A stretch of DNA of 64,000 bases from Candidatus Fermentibacterota bacterium (GTDB taxonomy: Bacteria > Fermentibacterota > Fermentibacteria > Fermentibacterales > Fermentibacteraceae): NCBI GenBank assembly GCA_002748705.1, contig PDSZ01000041.1:62001-126000 (forward strand). The letters run 5' to 3'. A program made the position numbers and the translations under genes. Below, piece after piece: positions 1-8,325 of the stretch (its first letter is position 1; each line of letters opens with the position of its first letter). Below the pieces are notes generated by a model. The model saw nothing but the letters and a program-made list of their open reading frames with translations, had not been told where the DNA came from and did not search any database.

Positions 1-227
1 TTGATGTTCAGGGTGTTAGAAAAGCCATAGATAACAGCCCTGAGTGGTATAGACTCAATGATTTCCAGTATCTGGTTTTGAGCAGAGAAATGTACGGCAG
101 GTACCTGGATGACCCCGACCGTTATTCTGAGGAGGCTGAAGACTATGAAGAGATACTTGCGGAGTTTTCATCAGTGGCAGAATTTCAGCAAAACAGCGGG
201 AAGGTAATAATCCTGGCTGTAGAATAG
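1..227 (+). CDS. C-terminal fragment, probable membrane glycosyltransferase (5' end outside window)
   Basis: An open frame enters from the left edge (first full codon at base 3) and stops at TAG 225-227, giving the last 74 residues of a protein. The stretch YLVLSREMYGRYLDDPDRYS, followed by a short acidic helix and a final beta-like VIILAVE, resembles the periplasmic C-terminal tail of GT39/ArnT-like mannosyl- or aminoarabinosyl-transferases, which commonly read 'DYVVLSSFEYDRYL..PERY'. That comparison is from memory of the family. No transmembrane segment or catalytic residue lies in the visible part, so the function is a weak inference. It stands upstream of pruA in the same direction, but pruA has its own promoter. 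Confidence 0.45.
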   Translation, partial: DVQGVRKAIDNSPEWYRLNDFQYLVLSREMYGRYLDDPDRYSEEAEDYEEILAEFSSVAEFQQNSGKVIILAVE

Positions 228-258
228 TTTTTGACCAGGCAACGAGTTCATTGTTATG

Positions 259-286
259 TTGACATTAAGATATGTGTTGTTATCAT
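259..286 (+). promoter_or_regulatory. Sigma-70-type promoter of pruA
   Basis: A consensus -35 hexamer TTGACA (259-264) is followed after 16 bp by TATCAT (281-286). A start of transcription near 293 would leave a leader of about 30 nt carrying GGAGGT (312-317), placed 5 nt before the ATG at 323. The stop codon of the preceding gene lies upstream at 225-227, so this promoter separates the two units. Confidence 0.65.
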
Positions 287-322
287 AACACTTTCACTTA
301 GAAACATTTCCGGAGGTGTTTG

Positions 323-1948
323 ATGAACAACATCAACTTCTCAATAGAGAAGCCAGCGAATGAAAAGGTGCTTTCATACGCACCAGGTTCCAATGAGAGG
401 GCAGAGCTGGAGGCAGAGCTTTCCAGGCAGTCAGAGACCGTTGTTGAGATCCCTTCAGTTATAGGCGGCAAAGAGGTAAGAACAGGCGATCTGGTAGATG
501 TCAGAATGCCCCACGAACACGGGCATGTTATCGCCAGGTTCCATCGAAGCGGAGAGAAGGAGATAGCTGACGCCTGCGATGCAGCAGTTGAAGCTCAAAA
601 GGAATGGATGCGAATGCCCTGGCTGGAAAGGGCTTCAGTTTTCATGAAGGCTGCTCATCTGATCAGTACCAGATACAGGGCAAAACTCAATGCCGCAACA
701 ATGCTTGGGCAGAGCAAGAATGCCTATCAGGCAGAAATAGACTCTGCTGCTGAGACAATAGACTTCCTCAGAATGAATGCGTCATTTGCCTCTGCTGTCT
801 ATTCAGATCAGCCATCTTCTTCCCATGATCAGCTGAACAGGCTTGAATACAGACCTCTTGAGGGATTTGTTTTTGCTGTTACACCCTTCAACTTTACTGC
901 AATTGCGGCAAACCTTCCAACTGCACCGGCACTTATGGGTAACACATCGGTTTGGAAACCTGCAACAACTGCAGTTCTCTCCAACTGGTATGTGATGGAG
1001 ATTCTTCAGGAAGCAGGTCTTCCCGGAGGAGTAATCAATTTTGTACCCTCAAAAGGAAGTCTCTGCGGTAACACTGTCACAGAGCACAGATATATGGCAG
1101 GCATTCACTTTACCGGTTCTACAGGAACATTCAACTGGCTGTGGAAGAGAACTGCTGACAATCTTTCCAGGTACATTTCCTATCCGAGGATTGTCGGCGA
1201 GACAGGGGGTAAGGATTTCATATTTGCCTATCCTTCTGCAGAAAGCACTGCTGTTGCAGTTGCAATGGCCAGAGGCGCTTTTGAGTACCAGGGACAGAAG
1301 TGCAGTGCCGCATCCAGGGCCTACATACCCAGAAGTCTCTGGCCTTCAGTTCGGGATCAGCTTGTGGAGATGGTCGATTCTATGAAAATGGGTGATGTCC
1401 GTGACTTCAGCAATTTCGTAAATGCAGTTATAGACGAAAAGGCTTTTGACTCCATAACTCCCTACATCGACAGGACAAAAGCCTCTGCTGACGAGAAGAT
1501 CATCTGCGGAGGCGGTTATGACAAATCTCTGGGCTACTACATTGAGCCCACTGTGATTCAGGTCAGCTCACCAGGCCATGAACTGATGGAGAACGAGCTC
1601 TTCGGGCCGGTGCTTTCAGTATGGGTATATGATGATGAGAAAATCACGGAAACACTGGATGCTCTGGACCGCACTTCTCCATACGCCCTTACCGGCGCAG
1701 TGTTTGCCTGTGACCGTACTGAGATTATTCAGGCGATGGACCACCTCAGCCACGCAGCAGGCAACTTCTACATCAACGACAAACCCACAGGGGCAGTTGT
1801 AGGGCAGCAGCCCTTTGGCGGCGGAAGAGGCTCAGGTACCAATGACAAGGCAGGAAGCCACCTGAACCTGCTTCGCTGGGTAACCACCAGAACAGTGAAG
1901 GAAAACTTCTCTCCGCCTCTGGATTATCGGTATCCTTTCCTTGGTTAA
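323..1948 (+). CDS. pruA: 1-pyrroline-5-carboxylate dehydrogenase (L-glutamate gamma-semialdehyde dehydrogenase)
   Basis: NAD-dependent aldehyde dehydrogenase that oxidises glutamate semialdehyde/P5C to glutamate, the last step of proline catabolism. The 541-residue length, the long N-terminal segment before the Rossmann fold, and the stretches EYRPLEGFVFAVTPFNFTAI and GNTSVWKPA match the stand-alone 'group 1' P5CDH family related to mitochondrial ALDH4A1. The general-base Glu (near 293, VGETGGKDF) and nucleophile Cys (near 327, QGQKCSAASRAY) are both present. I chose ATG 323 over TTG 320 because GGAGGT then sits 5 nt away instead of 2. No proline dehydrogenase (putA) is visible, so the partner enzyme must be elsewhere. 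It appears monocistronic, with its own promoter and a palindrome after the stop. Confidence 0.93.
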   Translation: MNNINFSIEKPANEKVLSYAPGSNERAELEAELSRQSETVVEIPSVIGGKEVRTGDLVDVRMPHEHGHVIARFHRSGEKEIADACDAAVEAQKEWMRMPWLERASVFMKAAHLISTRYRAKLNAATMLGQSKNAYQAEIDSAAETIDFLRMNASFASAVYSDQPSSSHDQLNRLEYRPLEGFVFAVTPFNFTAIAANLPTAPALMGNTSVWKPATTAVLSNWYVMEILQEAGLPGGVINFVPSKGSLCGNTVTEHRYMAGIHFTGSTGTFNWLWKRTADNLSRYISYPRIVGETGGKDFIFAYPSAESTAVAVAMARGAFEYQGQKCSAASRAYIPRSLWPSVRDQLVEMVDSMKMGDVRDFSNFVNAVIDEKAFDSITPYIDRTKASADEKIICGGGYDKSLGYYIEPTVIQVSSPGHELMENELFGPVLSVWVYDDEKITETLDALDRTSPYALTGAVFACDRTEIIQAMDHLSHAAGNFYINDKPTGAVVGQQPFGGGRGSGTNDKAGSHLNLLRWVTTRTVKENFSPPLDYRYPFLG

Positions 1949-1955
1949 GAGTTAA

Positions 1956-1985
1956 GAAACTCCCCTGGCATGCCAGGGGAGTTTC
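1956..1985 (+). terminator. Perfect 30-bp palindrome after pruA, probable terminator
   Basis: GAAACTCCCCTGGCA is followed immediately by its exact reverse complement, 8 nt after the pruA stop. RNA would form a GC-rich hairpin. The downstream tract is not a clean T-run (TCAGCTTCG), so termination strength is uncertain. The left end of an insertion sequence begins only 16 bp further on. Confidence 0.6.
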
Positions 1986-2001
1986 TCAGCTTCGCCTTAC
2001 A

Positions 2002-3624
2002 TAGGGCTTGATGCTGAAGCTTTAAACCTTTACAGCGCAACGGAATGAGGGTATATTAGGTGCATAGAAATGCACGCAATATGAGCACATTTGCTCAAAA
2101 CCCTTGCACCTGGAGATTCAATTGTATCAGCATAACAACCGTCAGTTGGAAATTGAGGCCTTCAAGACTCCATTCAGGACACCGCTGGATACTGAGAACA
2201 GATGGGTCAAGCTGGCAAAGCTGGTTCCCTGGGATTTCGTGGAAGAAGTTTATCTTCGAAGTCTCGGGAGAAAGAAAGAAGGACAGCGAGCCCTCCCCGG
2301 CAGATTCGCGTTCGGTTCCATACTGATCCAGGAGAAACTCGGTCTGACAGACAGGGAGACAGTGGACACGATCAGAGAGAATCCTTACCTCCAGTGGTTC
2401 TTAGGATTGCAGGAGTTCCAGATCAAGCCTCCGTTGGATCAGTCACAGCTTTGCAGGTTCAGGAAGAGATTTCCCGCACAGGCCATAGCTGAGATAAACG
2501 AGAGAATCCTCCTGGCCGCCCGCAAGCGCCACAGAGATGATGAATCGTCTTCCAGTGATGATGGAGGCTTTGTGAATAAAGGCCGGTTGATCGTTGATGC
2601 AACAGCGACCCCTGCTGACATCACATTCCCCACAGACCTGAAACTGCTGAACAAGGGGCGAGAGCTGCTTGAGAAGATGGTTGATGTACTCCATTCGGAA
2701 CGGGAGCCGGGCAGCACAAAGCCCCGGACCTACCGGAAGAGAGCACGGAAAGCTTTCCTTAGCCTGCAGAAAACCAGACGGCCCGGCAGCAGAAAACTCA
2801 GAAAGGCAATGAGGAAGCAGCTTGGCTATGTGCGCAGGGATCTTGGTCATGTGGATGCCCTGCTTGATGAAGTTGGCTTTGGAGTACTGGATCTGGATCT
2901 TTACAGAAAGCTGCTTGTCATCCGTGAGGTATACCGTCAGCAGCAAGAGATGTATGATGAGAGAAAGCGGACGATACCCCACCGCATAGTAAGCATATCA
3001 CAGCCGCATGTACGTCCCATCAAGCGAAACAAAGCCGGAGCAGTCTGGGAGTTTGGCGCAAAGGTATCAATAGGGCTTTCCTCCGGTCTTGCGATGATTC
3101 ATCGGATAGAGTGGGACAACTTCAACGAGAGTCTTGATCTGATCGGTCAGATCAAGGAGTACCACCGGCTGTTCGGCTGCTGGCCTGAGTCAGTTCATGC
3201 TGACCGGATCTACCGGACGCGAGAGAACATGCGTTTCTGTAAGGATCGCGGGATACGGATTTCCGGCCGCAAGCTCGGTCGTCCTTTTGAAGACCCTGCG
3301 GTAATGAAGGCACTTCGTCAACAGCGCTATGAAGATGAGCGCATCAGGAACGCAATAGAGGGTAAGATAGGAGAAGGTAAGCGGAGGTATTCAACCGACC
3401 GGGTAATGACCAAGCTCAGGGAAACGAGCGAGACTGTGATCAGCATGGTCTACCTGGTAATGAATCTTGAGAGGCTGTTGAGGGAGGGTGCTTCCTCATA
3501 CCTTATGAGGATTTATCACAGTCTGAAAGCCTGCTTGTTACTGGATGTCCTTTGGGTCAAACTGGACTGGTCAGGTATGCATGGCCGGGGCTGAGTGGGA
3601 TGATGGGTTGATCATCAAGCCCTA
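2002..3624 (+). mobile_element. Complete insertion sequence, IS5-superfamily type
   Basis: A single long transposase gene is bounded by matching ends: TAGGGCTTGATG at 2002-2013 and its exact reverse complement CATCAAGCCCTA at 3613-3624. The outermost TA occurs on both sides, so it is either the last two bases of each terminal repeat or a TA target duplication. The element is about 1.62 kb, normal for the superfamily. It landed between the pruA terminator palindrome and the remains of another transposase. The reading frame is intact, so the element may still be active. Confidence 0.8.
2122..3594 (+). CDS. IS5-superfamily DDE transposase
   Basis: Catalyses transposition of the surrounding element. 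The N-terminal part (about residues 30-140) has the DUF772-like pattern of IS5/IS1182-type enzymes, with FGSILIQEKLGLTDRETV and a conserved CRFRKRF motif. A DDE core follows: a first Asp in RLIVDATATPADI, a second in ESVHADRIYRT, and a C-terminal glutamate in RNAIEGKIGEGKRRY. A basic insertion (about 190-240) separates the first strand from the rest of the core. About 490 residues is typical. TTG 2122 is preferred because GGAG (2112-2115) lies 6 nt upstream; a TTG at 2104 is also in frame but lacks a ribosome site. No frameshift or internal stop is seen. Confidence 0.85.
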   Translation: MYQHNNRQLEIEAFKTPFRTPLDTENRWVKLAKLVPWDFVEEVYLRSLGRKKEGQRALPGRFAFGSILIQEKLGLTDRETVDTIRENPYLQWFLGLQEFQIKPPLDQSQLCRFRKRFPAQAIAEINERILLAARKRHRDDESSSSDDGGFVNKGRLIVDATATPADITFPTDLKLLNKGRELLEKMVDVLHSEREPGSTKPRTYRKRARKAFLSLQKTRRPGSRKLRKAMRKQLGYVRRDLGHVDALLDEVGFGVLDLDLYRKLLVIREVYRQQQEMYDERKRTIPHRIVSISQPHVRPIKRNKAGAVWEFGAKVSIGLSSGLAMIHRIEWDNFNESLDLIGQIKEYHRLFGCWPESVHADRIYRTRENMRFCKDRGIRISGRKLGRPFEDPAVMKALRQQRYEDERIRNAIEGKIGEGKRRYSTDRVMTKLRETSETVISMVYLVMNLERLLREGASSYLMRIYHSLKACLLLDVLWVKLDWSGMHGRG

Positions 3625-3870
3625 CTTTAGGACTGCGTAATCTCAATTTGCCGACAATGAACTCCACCTTAGCAATTCTTCCCGGGTCTGCACTGGAAAG
3701 GTCCAGCTTTGCTCCGAGCGAATGGCTGTTTCAAAATGTATACAGGGCGTGTAACAATAAGTACCGCAGTACTTGTGGAAATACTTTCCCTCCTGATTGC
3801 CGTGAATTGTATTGTCGATTGCATCAATATCAGGAACAAGCTTCTTGCGCCTTTCACCGCTGATCAACAC
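3625..3870 (-). pseudogene. Fragment of an IS1380-family transposase
   Basis: On the minus strand one frame reads PDIDAIDNTIHGNQEGKYFH followed by KYCGTYCYTP, matching the conserved IS1380 core 'DxDATDDPxHGxQEGxFFHGYYxxYCYLPLYxF'. After CYTPCIHF the similarity continues in a different frame (SLGAKLDLSSADPGRIAKVE, then FIVGKLR), equivalent to the family's 'xLLxAxLRPSNID..xxVExIVxxIR'. There is thus a frameshift, and the fragment ends exactly at the right terminal repeat of the neighbouring insertion sequence. No start, N-terminal domain or C-terminal half remains. It is a dead relic, truncated on one side by the IS insertion or by a linked deletion. Confidence 0.7.
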
Positions 3871-3933
3871 TCCTGATCTGTGCCTATGAATGTACAGCTT
3901 AGTAACTTCGGCAGCTGCAGGCCGCCGTTGAGT

Positions 3934-5169
3934 CTAGCGGACTCTGGTGACCACTCTGGAAATGTCCCTGAAGATCACAGCGGCAAAGAGAAGCAGAAGG
4001 ATGAAGATGCCTATCTGCTGAGCTGTCTGTATTACCCTGGGTGAAGCCGGTTTTCCTCTTATGCCTTCAAAGAGAATAAAGAGGAACTGGCCTCCGTCAA
4101 GGACAGGAAGCGGTATAAGGTTGAAACCCATTATTGCAAGGGAGAAATAGGCAATGGTCTCAAGGAATCTGGAGAGGCCGAATCCTGCCTGCTGACCAAG
4201 GGTTTCAGCAACAAAAACAGGGCCTCCGGACATTTCCACAAGCTGGACAGGTGAAGCTGCAAGTTTTATCAGACCGGTGTAGAAGTTTGCCGCTCCTTCC
4301 AGCGCTGCAGAAATACTGACTTTTGCAGCTCTGATAACCGGCAGTTTCACAGTCTCCGTTTCACCGATAGCTGTTACTCCGATAATCTTTCGCCCCTGAT
4401 AGTCCATAGGTTCCACCCATGCAGTATCTGTGGCTGCATTTCGCACGAAAACCACTTCAATGTAACGCCCCTGGAAGGCTGCCACCTCTCTCTGAAGGTC
4501 GGCAAAGTCCGCAAGCACGACACCGTTCACTGTGGTTATGCTGTCTCCTGAGCGCATGCCGGCTTCATATGCCGGCATTCCCACAGTGGACTCTATCACA
4601 GTGGGAACAAGGGGTACGAAACCGGGAATACTGTCGCTGGAAAGGAAGAAGGGAACCGATATTTCAATTCCGTCCCTCAATACCAGAAACTCACCTGTTC
4701 TGTAAAGATCAACTGCATCGTAAAGTGATGCCCAGTCCTCCACCGGAATACCTGAAACCTCAAGTATTCTGTCCCCTGTTTCCAGACCTTCCATGTGCAC
4801 GCTTCCCACAACAGGTCTGGTGAGAGGAACTTTAGTGCCTGTTACAGCCAGAACAGTAAACATCAGAAAAGCAGCGAGAACCAGGTTCATGAGAGGCCCT
4901 GCAAGAACCACAAGGGATCTTTTCCACCATTTCACCGGTGAAACAGTTCCGCTGCCTACTCCCAGATTAACCTTCACATAGCCGCCCAGAGGAACCGCCC
5001 CTATACAGTACTCGGTTTCTCCGGCCTTTCTGCGGAAGATAAATGGAGGAAAGCCCATGCTGAACCGTTCAACAGGAAGCCCTACTGCCTTGGCAACTGC
5101 AAAGTGCCCCAGCTCGTGGAAGAAAACAATCATTCCCAGGCCGACTATTACCGCTGCAAATGTGAGCAT
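3934..5169 (-). CDS. rseP: RIP metalloprotease RseP (site-2 protease family, M50)
   Basis: Integral-membrane zinc protease that cleaves substrates within the membrane, classically anti-sigma factors in envelope stress signalling. The zinc motif HELGH is in the first transmembrane segment (residues 19-23). The second zinc-binding motif NLIPLPVLDGG is near the C-terminus (about 355-365). Between them are PDZ-like segments (GSVHMEGLETGDRILEVSG and MPAYEAGMRSGDSITTVNG). The 411-residue length is close to other RseP proteins. It overlaps dxr by 22 nt and is the last gene of the dxr/cdsA/uppS cluster, a gene order seen in many bacteria. A short non-coding stretch separates its stop from the transposase relic. 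Confidence 0.93.
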   Translation of the reverse strand: MLTFAAVIVGLGMIVFFHELGHFAVAKAVGLPVERFSMGFPPFIFRRKAGETEYCIGAVPLGGYVKVNLGVGSGTVSPVKWWKRSLVVLAGPLMNLVLAAFLMFTVLAVTGTKVPLTRPVVGSVHMEGLETGDRILEVSGIPVEDWASLYDAVDLYRTGEFLVLRDGIEISVPFFLSSDSIPGFVPLVPTVIESTVGMPAYEAGMRSGDSITTVNGVVLADFADLQREVAAFQGRYIEVVFVRNAATDTAWVEPMDYQGRKIIGVTAIGETETVKLPVIRAAKVSISAALEGAANFYTGLIKLAASPVQLVEMSGGPVFVAETLGQQAGFGLSRFLETIAYFSLAIMGFNLIPLPVLDGGQFLFILFEGIRGKPASPRVIQTAQQIGIFILLLLFAAVIFRDISRVVTRVR

Positions 5170-6248
5170 ATATCTTCAACCGCCTTTCGGGCACACTCCC
5201 GCGCGGAGGTGTCTATTTCTATAAGATGATCAAAGTCTTCCACCTTTTCAGACCCCATTGATTCAACAACAGTCTCTATGATTCCGGCAATATCACCGAA
5301 CGATATTTTTCTCTCAAGGAATGCAGCCACAGCTGTTTCATCAGCGGCATTGGCTGCGCAGGGGGCAGTGCCTCCCATATCTCCTGCGCTGAGCATGGCC
5401 CTGTAGCAGGGGTATTTTTTCTTGTCAACAGGTTCAAACGAAAGAGTACCCCACTGAAGGGGATTTTCGCAGACCACAGGTTCCATTGGCATATCAGGAT
5501 AGTGAAGAGCCCAGGCGACAGGAACCTTCATATTCGGCAGACCGAGAAGAGCCTTCCATGCACCGTCAGCACACTCAACAAGAGAATGAACTATGCTGCT
5601 CCGGTGTATCACTGCATCAACAGGAATGCCTGGGAAAAGCGCCCTTGCTTCAAGAACCTCAAAGGCTTTGTTCACAAGAGAGGCAGAGTCTACTGTTATT
5701 CTGCCGCCCATCTTCCAGGTGGGATGGGCAAGTACCTGTTCCACTGAAGCTGACGGAACATCCTCAGAGGACATATCCCTGAGAGCACCGCCTGAAGCTG
5801 TCAGAGTAATTCGTCTGGCTGTTCTCTCTTCGCCGAGGAGACATCTGAAAACAGTACTGTGTTCACTGTCAACAGGAATCACTTTCCCCTGCAGAACATA
5901 TGGCACCAGTAGTTCTGAACCCACAACAAGACTTTCCTTGTTGGCAAGGGCCAGAGGAAGCTCTCTCTCCATTGCCATAAGGCTGGCCTTGAGGCCTGCG
6001 CTGCCTACAATGGCATTCAGCACCATGTCTGCACCGTCCATGGCTTTTGCCAGTATCTCCGTCTCGGAGCCGTCTGAGACAGCAGCAGCGTAAGACGGTG
6101 AACAGGAATCCTTTTGAGCGGCAAGGGCAACCCTTGATGAACCGCACACTATTGAATGCAGTTCAAGCTGGCGGCTCTCTGTAATAACCTCAAGCGCCTG
6201 GGTGCCTATGGACCCTGTTGAGCCCAGAACAGCAATTCTGCGACCCAT
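5148..6248 (-). CDS. dxr: 1-deoxy-D-xylulose 5-phosphate reductoisomerase
   Basis: Second enzyme of the MEP isoprenoid pathway: converts DXP to 2-C-methyl-D-erythritol 4-phosphate with NADPH and a divalent metal. The N-terminus GRRIAVLGSTGSIGTQALEV is the characteristic NADPH-binding loop; LALANKESLVVGSELL and VDSEHST carry the metal/substrate-binding residues; LTASGGALRD and HPTWKMGGRITVDSASLVNK are further hallmarks. 366 residues is slightly short (usual about 390). It starts at an ATG sharing one base with the cdsA stop (TGATG), implying translational coupling. ispE of the same pathway lies at 58790. Confidence 0.95.
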   Translation of the reverse strand: MGRRIAVLGSTGSIGTQALEVITESRQLELHSIVCGSSRVALAAQKDSCSPSYAAAVSDGSETEILAKAMDGADMVLNAIVGSAGLKASLMAMERELPLALANKESLVVGSELLVPYVLQGKVIPVDSEHSTVFRCLLGEERTARRITLTASGGALRDMSSEDVPSASVEQVLAHPTWKMGGRITVDSASLVNKAFEVLEARALFPGIPVDAVIHRSSIVHSLVECADGAWKALLGLPNMKVPVAWALHYPDMPMEPVVCENPLQWGTLSFEPVDKKKYPCYRAMLSAGDMGGTAPCAANAADETAVAAFLERKISFGDIAGIIETVVESMGSEKVEDFDHLIEIDTSARECARKAVEDICSHLQR

Positions 6249-7057
6249 CAGCTGAAAAATCCAAAAAGGAAGAAAACAGCGAAAGCCGCAGGCGCCGCGG
6301 CAACTGCACTGTCAAACCGGTCCAGAATGCCTCCGTGGCCCAGAAGCAGTGTGCTTGAGTCCTTAACTCCTGCATCCCTCTTCAATGCTGACTCAAAGAG
6401 GTCTCCGGCAGTGCCGGCCAGGCCCCCTGCAACCCCTGCAAAAGCAAAAGGGAGAAGATCAAAGCTGCCGGCATAACCCGCAAGAACAGATCCGGCAACG
6501 CCTCCGATGATTCCACCGAAAAAACCCTCCCAGGACTTTTTTGGGCTTACCCCGGGCATGAGTTTTCGTCTTCCAAGGGCAATACCTGTAAAGTATGCAG
6601 CACTGTCACCGACCCAGCAGACAGCAAGAACTGAAAGGGCAAGCCATTGCCCGCCTGGTGAGTGGACCAGAAGCCTTCCAAGCATTCCAAAGCCTATTGC
6701 ATAAAATGATAAAGTACCCACAGTACCTGAAATGATTCGTCTTGCTCCGGAAGGGCCTGAACGAACCATCTCAGGCAGTGCGATAAAGGCACCTGCTGCC
6801 AGCAGGGCAGGGAATGCAAGAGGGTGATCAACTGCGATCAGCAGAGTTGAAATACCTGTAAGTAAAGAAACTATGACCTTCTGTACCGGACAGTCCGATG
6901 TGCCGAAAAGCGGAAGAATTTCCCATGCTGCAAGCAGGGAAAGTGCAGAGAGCAGAAGCAGCCCCCACCTGCAGGGCAGAAAAAAAAGAACGAAGAGGAA
7001 AAGAAGAATTCCAGGAATTGCTATCAGCAGCCTGCCTGCAAGTTCGGGAAACTTCAT
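6248..7057 (-). CDS. cdsA: Phosphatidate cytidylyltransferase
   Basis: Makes CDP-diacylglycerol from phosphatidate and CTP; supplies the CDP-alcohol phosphotransferases encoded at 17449 and 52089. The protein has several hydrophobic segments across its 269 residues and ends with the family signature (S-P-K-K-S-W-E-G-F-F-G-G region, about 165-178, then KRDAGVKDSSTLLLGHGGIL with D-R-F-D-S after it), containing the conserved metal-binding Asp residues. Its ATG immediately follows the uppS stop, and its stop overlaps the dxr start, so the three are a single translation unit. Confidence 0.94.
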   Translation of the reverse strand: MKFPELAGRLLIAIPGILLFLFVLFFLPCRWGLLLLSALSLLAAWEILPLFGTSDCPVQKVIVSLLTGISTLLIAVDHPLAFPALLAAGAFIALPEMVRSGPSGARRIISGTVGTLSFYAIGFGMLGRLLVHSPGGQWLALSVLAVCWVGDSAAYFTGIALGRRKLMPGVSPKKSWEGFFGGIIGGVAGSVLAGYAGSFDLLPFAFAGVAGGLAGTAGDLFESALKRDAGVKDSSTLLLGHGGILDRFDSAVAAAPAAFAVFFLFGFFS

Positions 7058-7777
7058 TTATTCTTCCAGACCGCCAAATCGCCTCTTTCGGGAGGCATAG
7101 ATGTCAATGGATTTCTGCAGCTCATCCCTGTTAAAATCCGGCCACAGCACAGGCGTAAAGACAAATTCGCTGTAAACAGATTCCCACATGAGGAAATTTG
7201 AAAGCCTCTGCTCACCACTGGTTCGTATAACCAGTTCAGGATCAGGAATGTCCGGATTGTAAAGCTCGGAAGAAATAACTGCTTCAGTTATGTCACCAGG
7301 GTCAAGCTGACCGTCTCTGACCTTCTCAGCCAGTTTTACCACAGCATCACGAACTTCAGCCCTGCCTCCATAACTCAGTGCCAGAACAAGTGTAAGCCCT
7401 GTGTTTCCTGAAGTTCTCTCCATTGCTTTTATCAGGTCTGACCTGGGGCCTGATGGAATATCCTCCAGTCTGCCTGTAACACGAAGCCTTACCTTTTTTC
7501 TGTGAAGCTCATCAATGTTGCCCTTTATGAACCTGCTGAGAAGCTTCATGATAAAGGCAACCTCAGCTTTGGGCCTGGCCCAGTTCTCAGTGGAAAACGC
7601 ATAGAGGGTAAGGAAGCGAACACCGAGTTCACCGCAAAGCTCTACAGAATGGTGAATAGCCCTCTCGGCAGCGTCATGGCCTTTGATTCTGGGAAGCCCG
7701 CGTTTTTTTGCCCATCTGCCGTTACCATCCATGATGATGGCAATATGGGCAGGTATTCCGGAAGAATCAGACTTCAA
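7058..7777 (-). CDS. uppS: Isoprenyl transferase (undecaprenyl diphosphate synthase)
   Basis: cis-Prenyltransferase that extends farnesyl diphosphate with isopentenyl diphosphate to make the lipid carrier for peptidoglycan and other envelope polymers. Signature sequences are all present: HIAIIMDGNGRWAKKRGLPR with the catalytic Asp, FLTLYAFSTENWARP, and a C-terminal DPELVIRTSGEQRLSNFLMW. 239 residues is usual. The start overlaps the frr stop by 11 nt. Confidence 0.95.
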   Translation of the reverse strand: MKSDSSGIPAHIAIIMDGNGRWAKKRGLPRIKGHDAAERAIHHSVELCGELGVRFLTLYAFSTENWARPKAEVAFIMKLLSRFIKGNIDELHRKKVRLRVTGRLEDIPSGPRSDLIKAMERTSGNTGLTLVLALSYGGRAEVRDAVVKLAEKVRDGQLDPGDITEAVISSELYNPDIPDPELVIRTSGEQRLSNFLMWESVYSEFVFTPVLWPDFNRDELQKSIDIYASRKRRFGGLEE

Positions 7778-8324
7778 GAATCTCCTCTTCCTTGACCTGG
7801 AGTATTCTGTCTATCTCCTTGACAGCCTTGTCTACCGCTTCCTGAACACTGGTGAGCGCTTTTTTCTCCTCATCCTCTGTGATATCGCCGCTCCTGCACG
7901 CTTTCTTCAGGGAATCGTTAGCATCTCTTCTGATGTTCCTGATTGCGGTTTTGCCATCTTCAGCCAGTTTCTTTACATGCTTTATCAGGTCTCTCCTCCG
8001 CTCTTCAGAGAGCTTGGGAACAGGAATTCTGATTATCGGGCCGTCAACATTTGCTCTGAGACCAAGTTCACTGGACTCAATGGCTTTGGCAATATCAGGG
8101 GCTGTGGAAGCATCCCAGGGCTGAATGACAAGAAGGCGGGGCTCAGGGGCGCTGATACCTGCAACCTGCCTGAGAGGGAGTGTATCTCCCCAGACCTCAA
8201 CTCGTATGTTGTCCAGAAGGGCCGGACTTGCCTTTCCCGTTCTTACCACGGACATTTCTTTTGAAGTGTTCTTAAGGGTCTTTTCGGCCCTTTCCTCAAG
8301 ATCAAGCAGAATCATCTCATACAT
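7767..8324 (-). CDS. frr: Ribosome recycling factor
   Basis: Splits post-termination ribosomes together with EF-G. The 185-residue protein has the expected three-helix-bundle sequence: the N-terminal helix ending in VRTGKASPALLDNI, the central domain with LRQVAGISAPEPRLLVIQPWD, and the C-terminal helices with IPVPKLSEERRRDLIKHVKK and RNIRRDAND. It lies one base after pyrH and overlaps uppS, the usual tsf-pyrH-frr-uppS order. ATG 8324 has GAGGATT upstream. Confidence 0.96.
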   Translation of the reverse strand: MYEMILLDLEERAEKTLKNTSKEMSVVRTGKASPALLDNIRVEVWGDTLPLRQVAGISAPEPRLLVIQPWDASTAPDIAKAIESSELGLRANVDGPIIRIPVPKLSEERRRDLIKHVKKLAEDGKTAIRNIRRDANDSLKKACRSGDITEDEEKKALTSVQEAVDKAVKEIDRILQVKEEEILEV

Positions 8325-8325
8325 A

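Noticed and set aside
2443..2982. Long minus-strand open frames inside the transposase
   Set aside because: They lie wholly within the plus-strand transposase, have no ribosome site, and the plus frame carries clear DDE transposase motifs.
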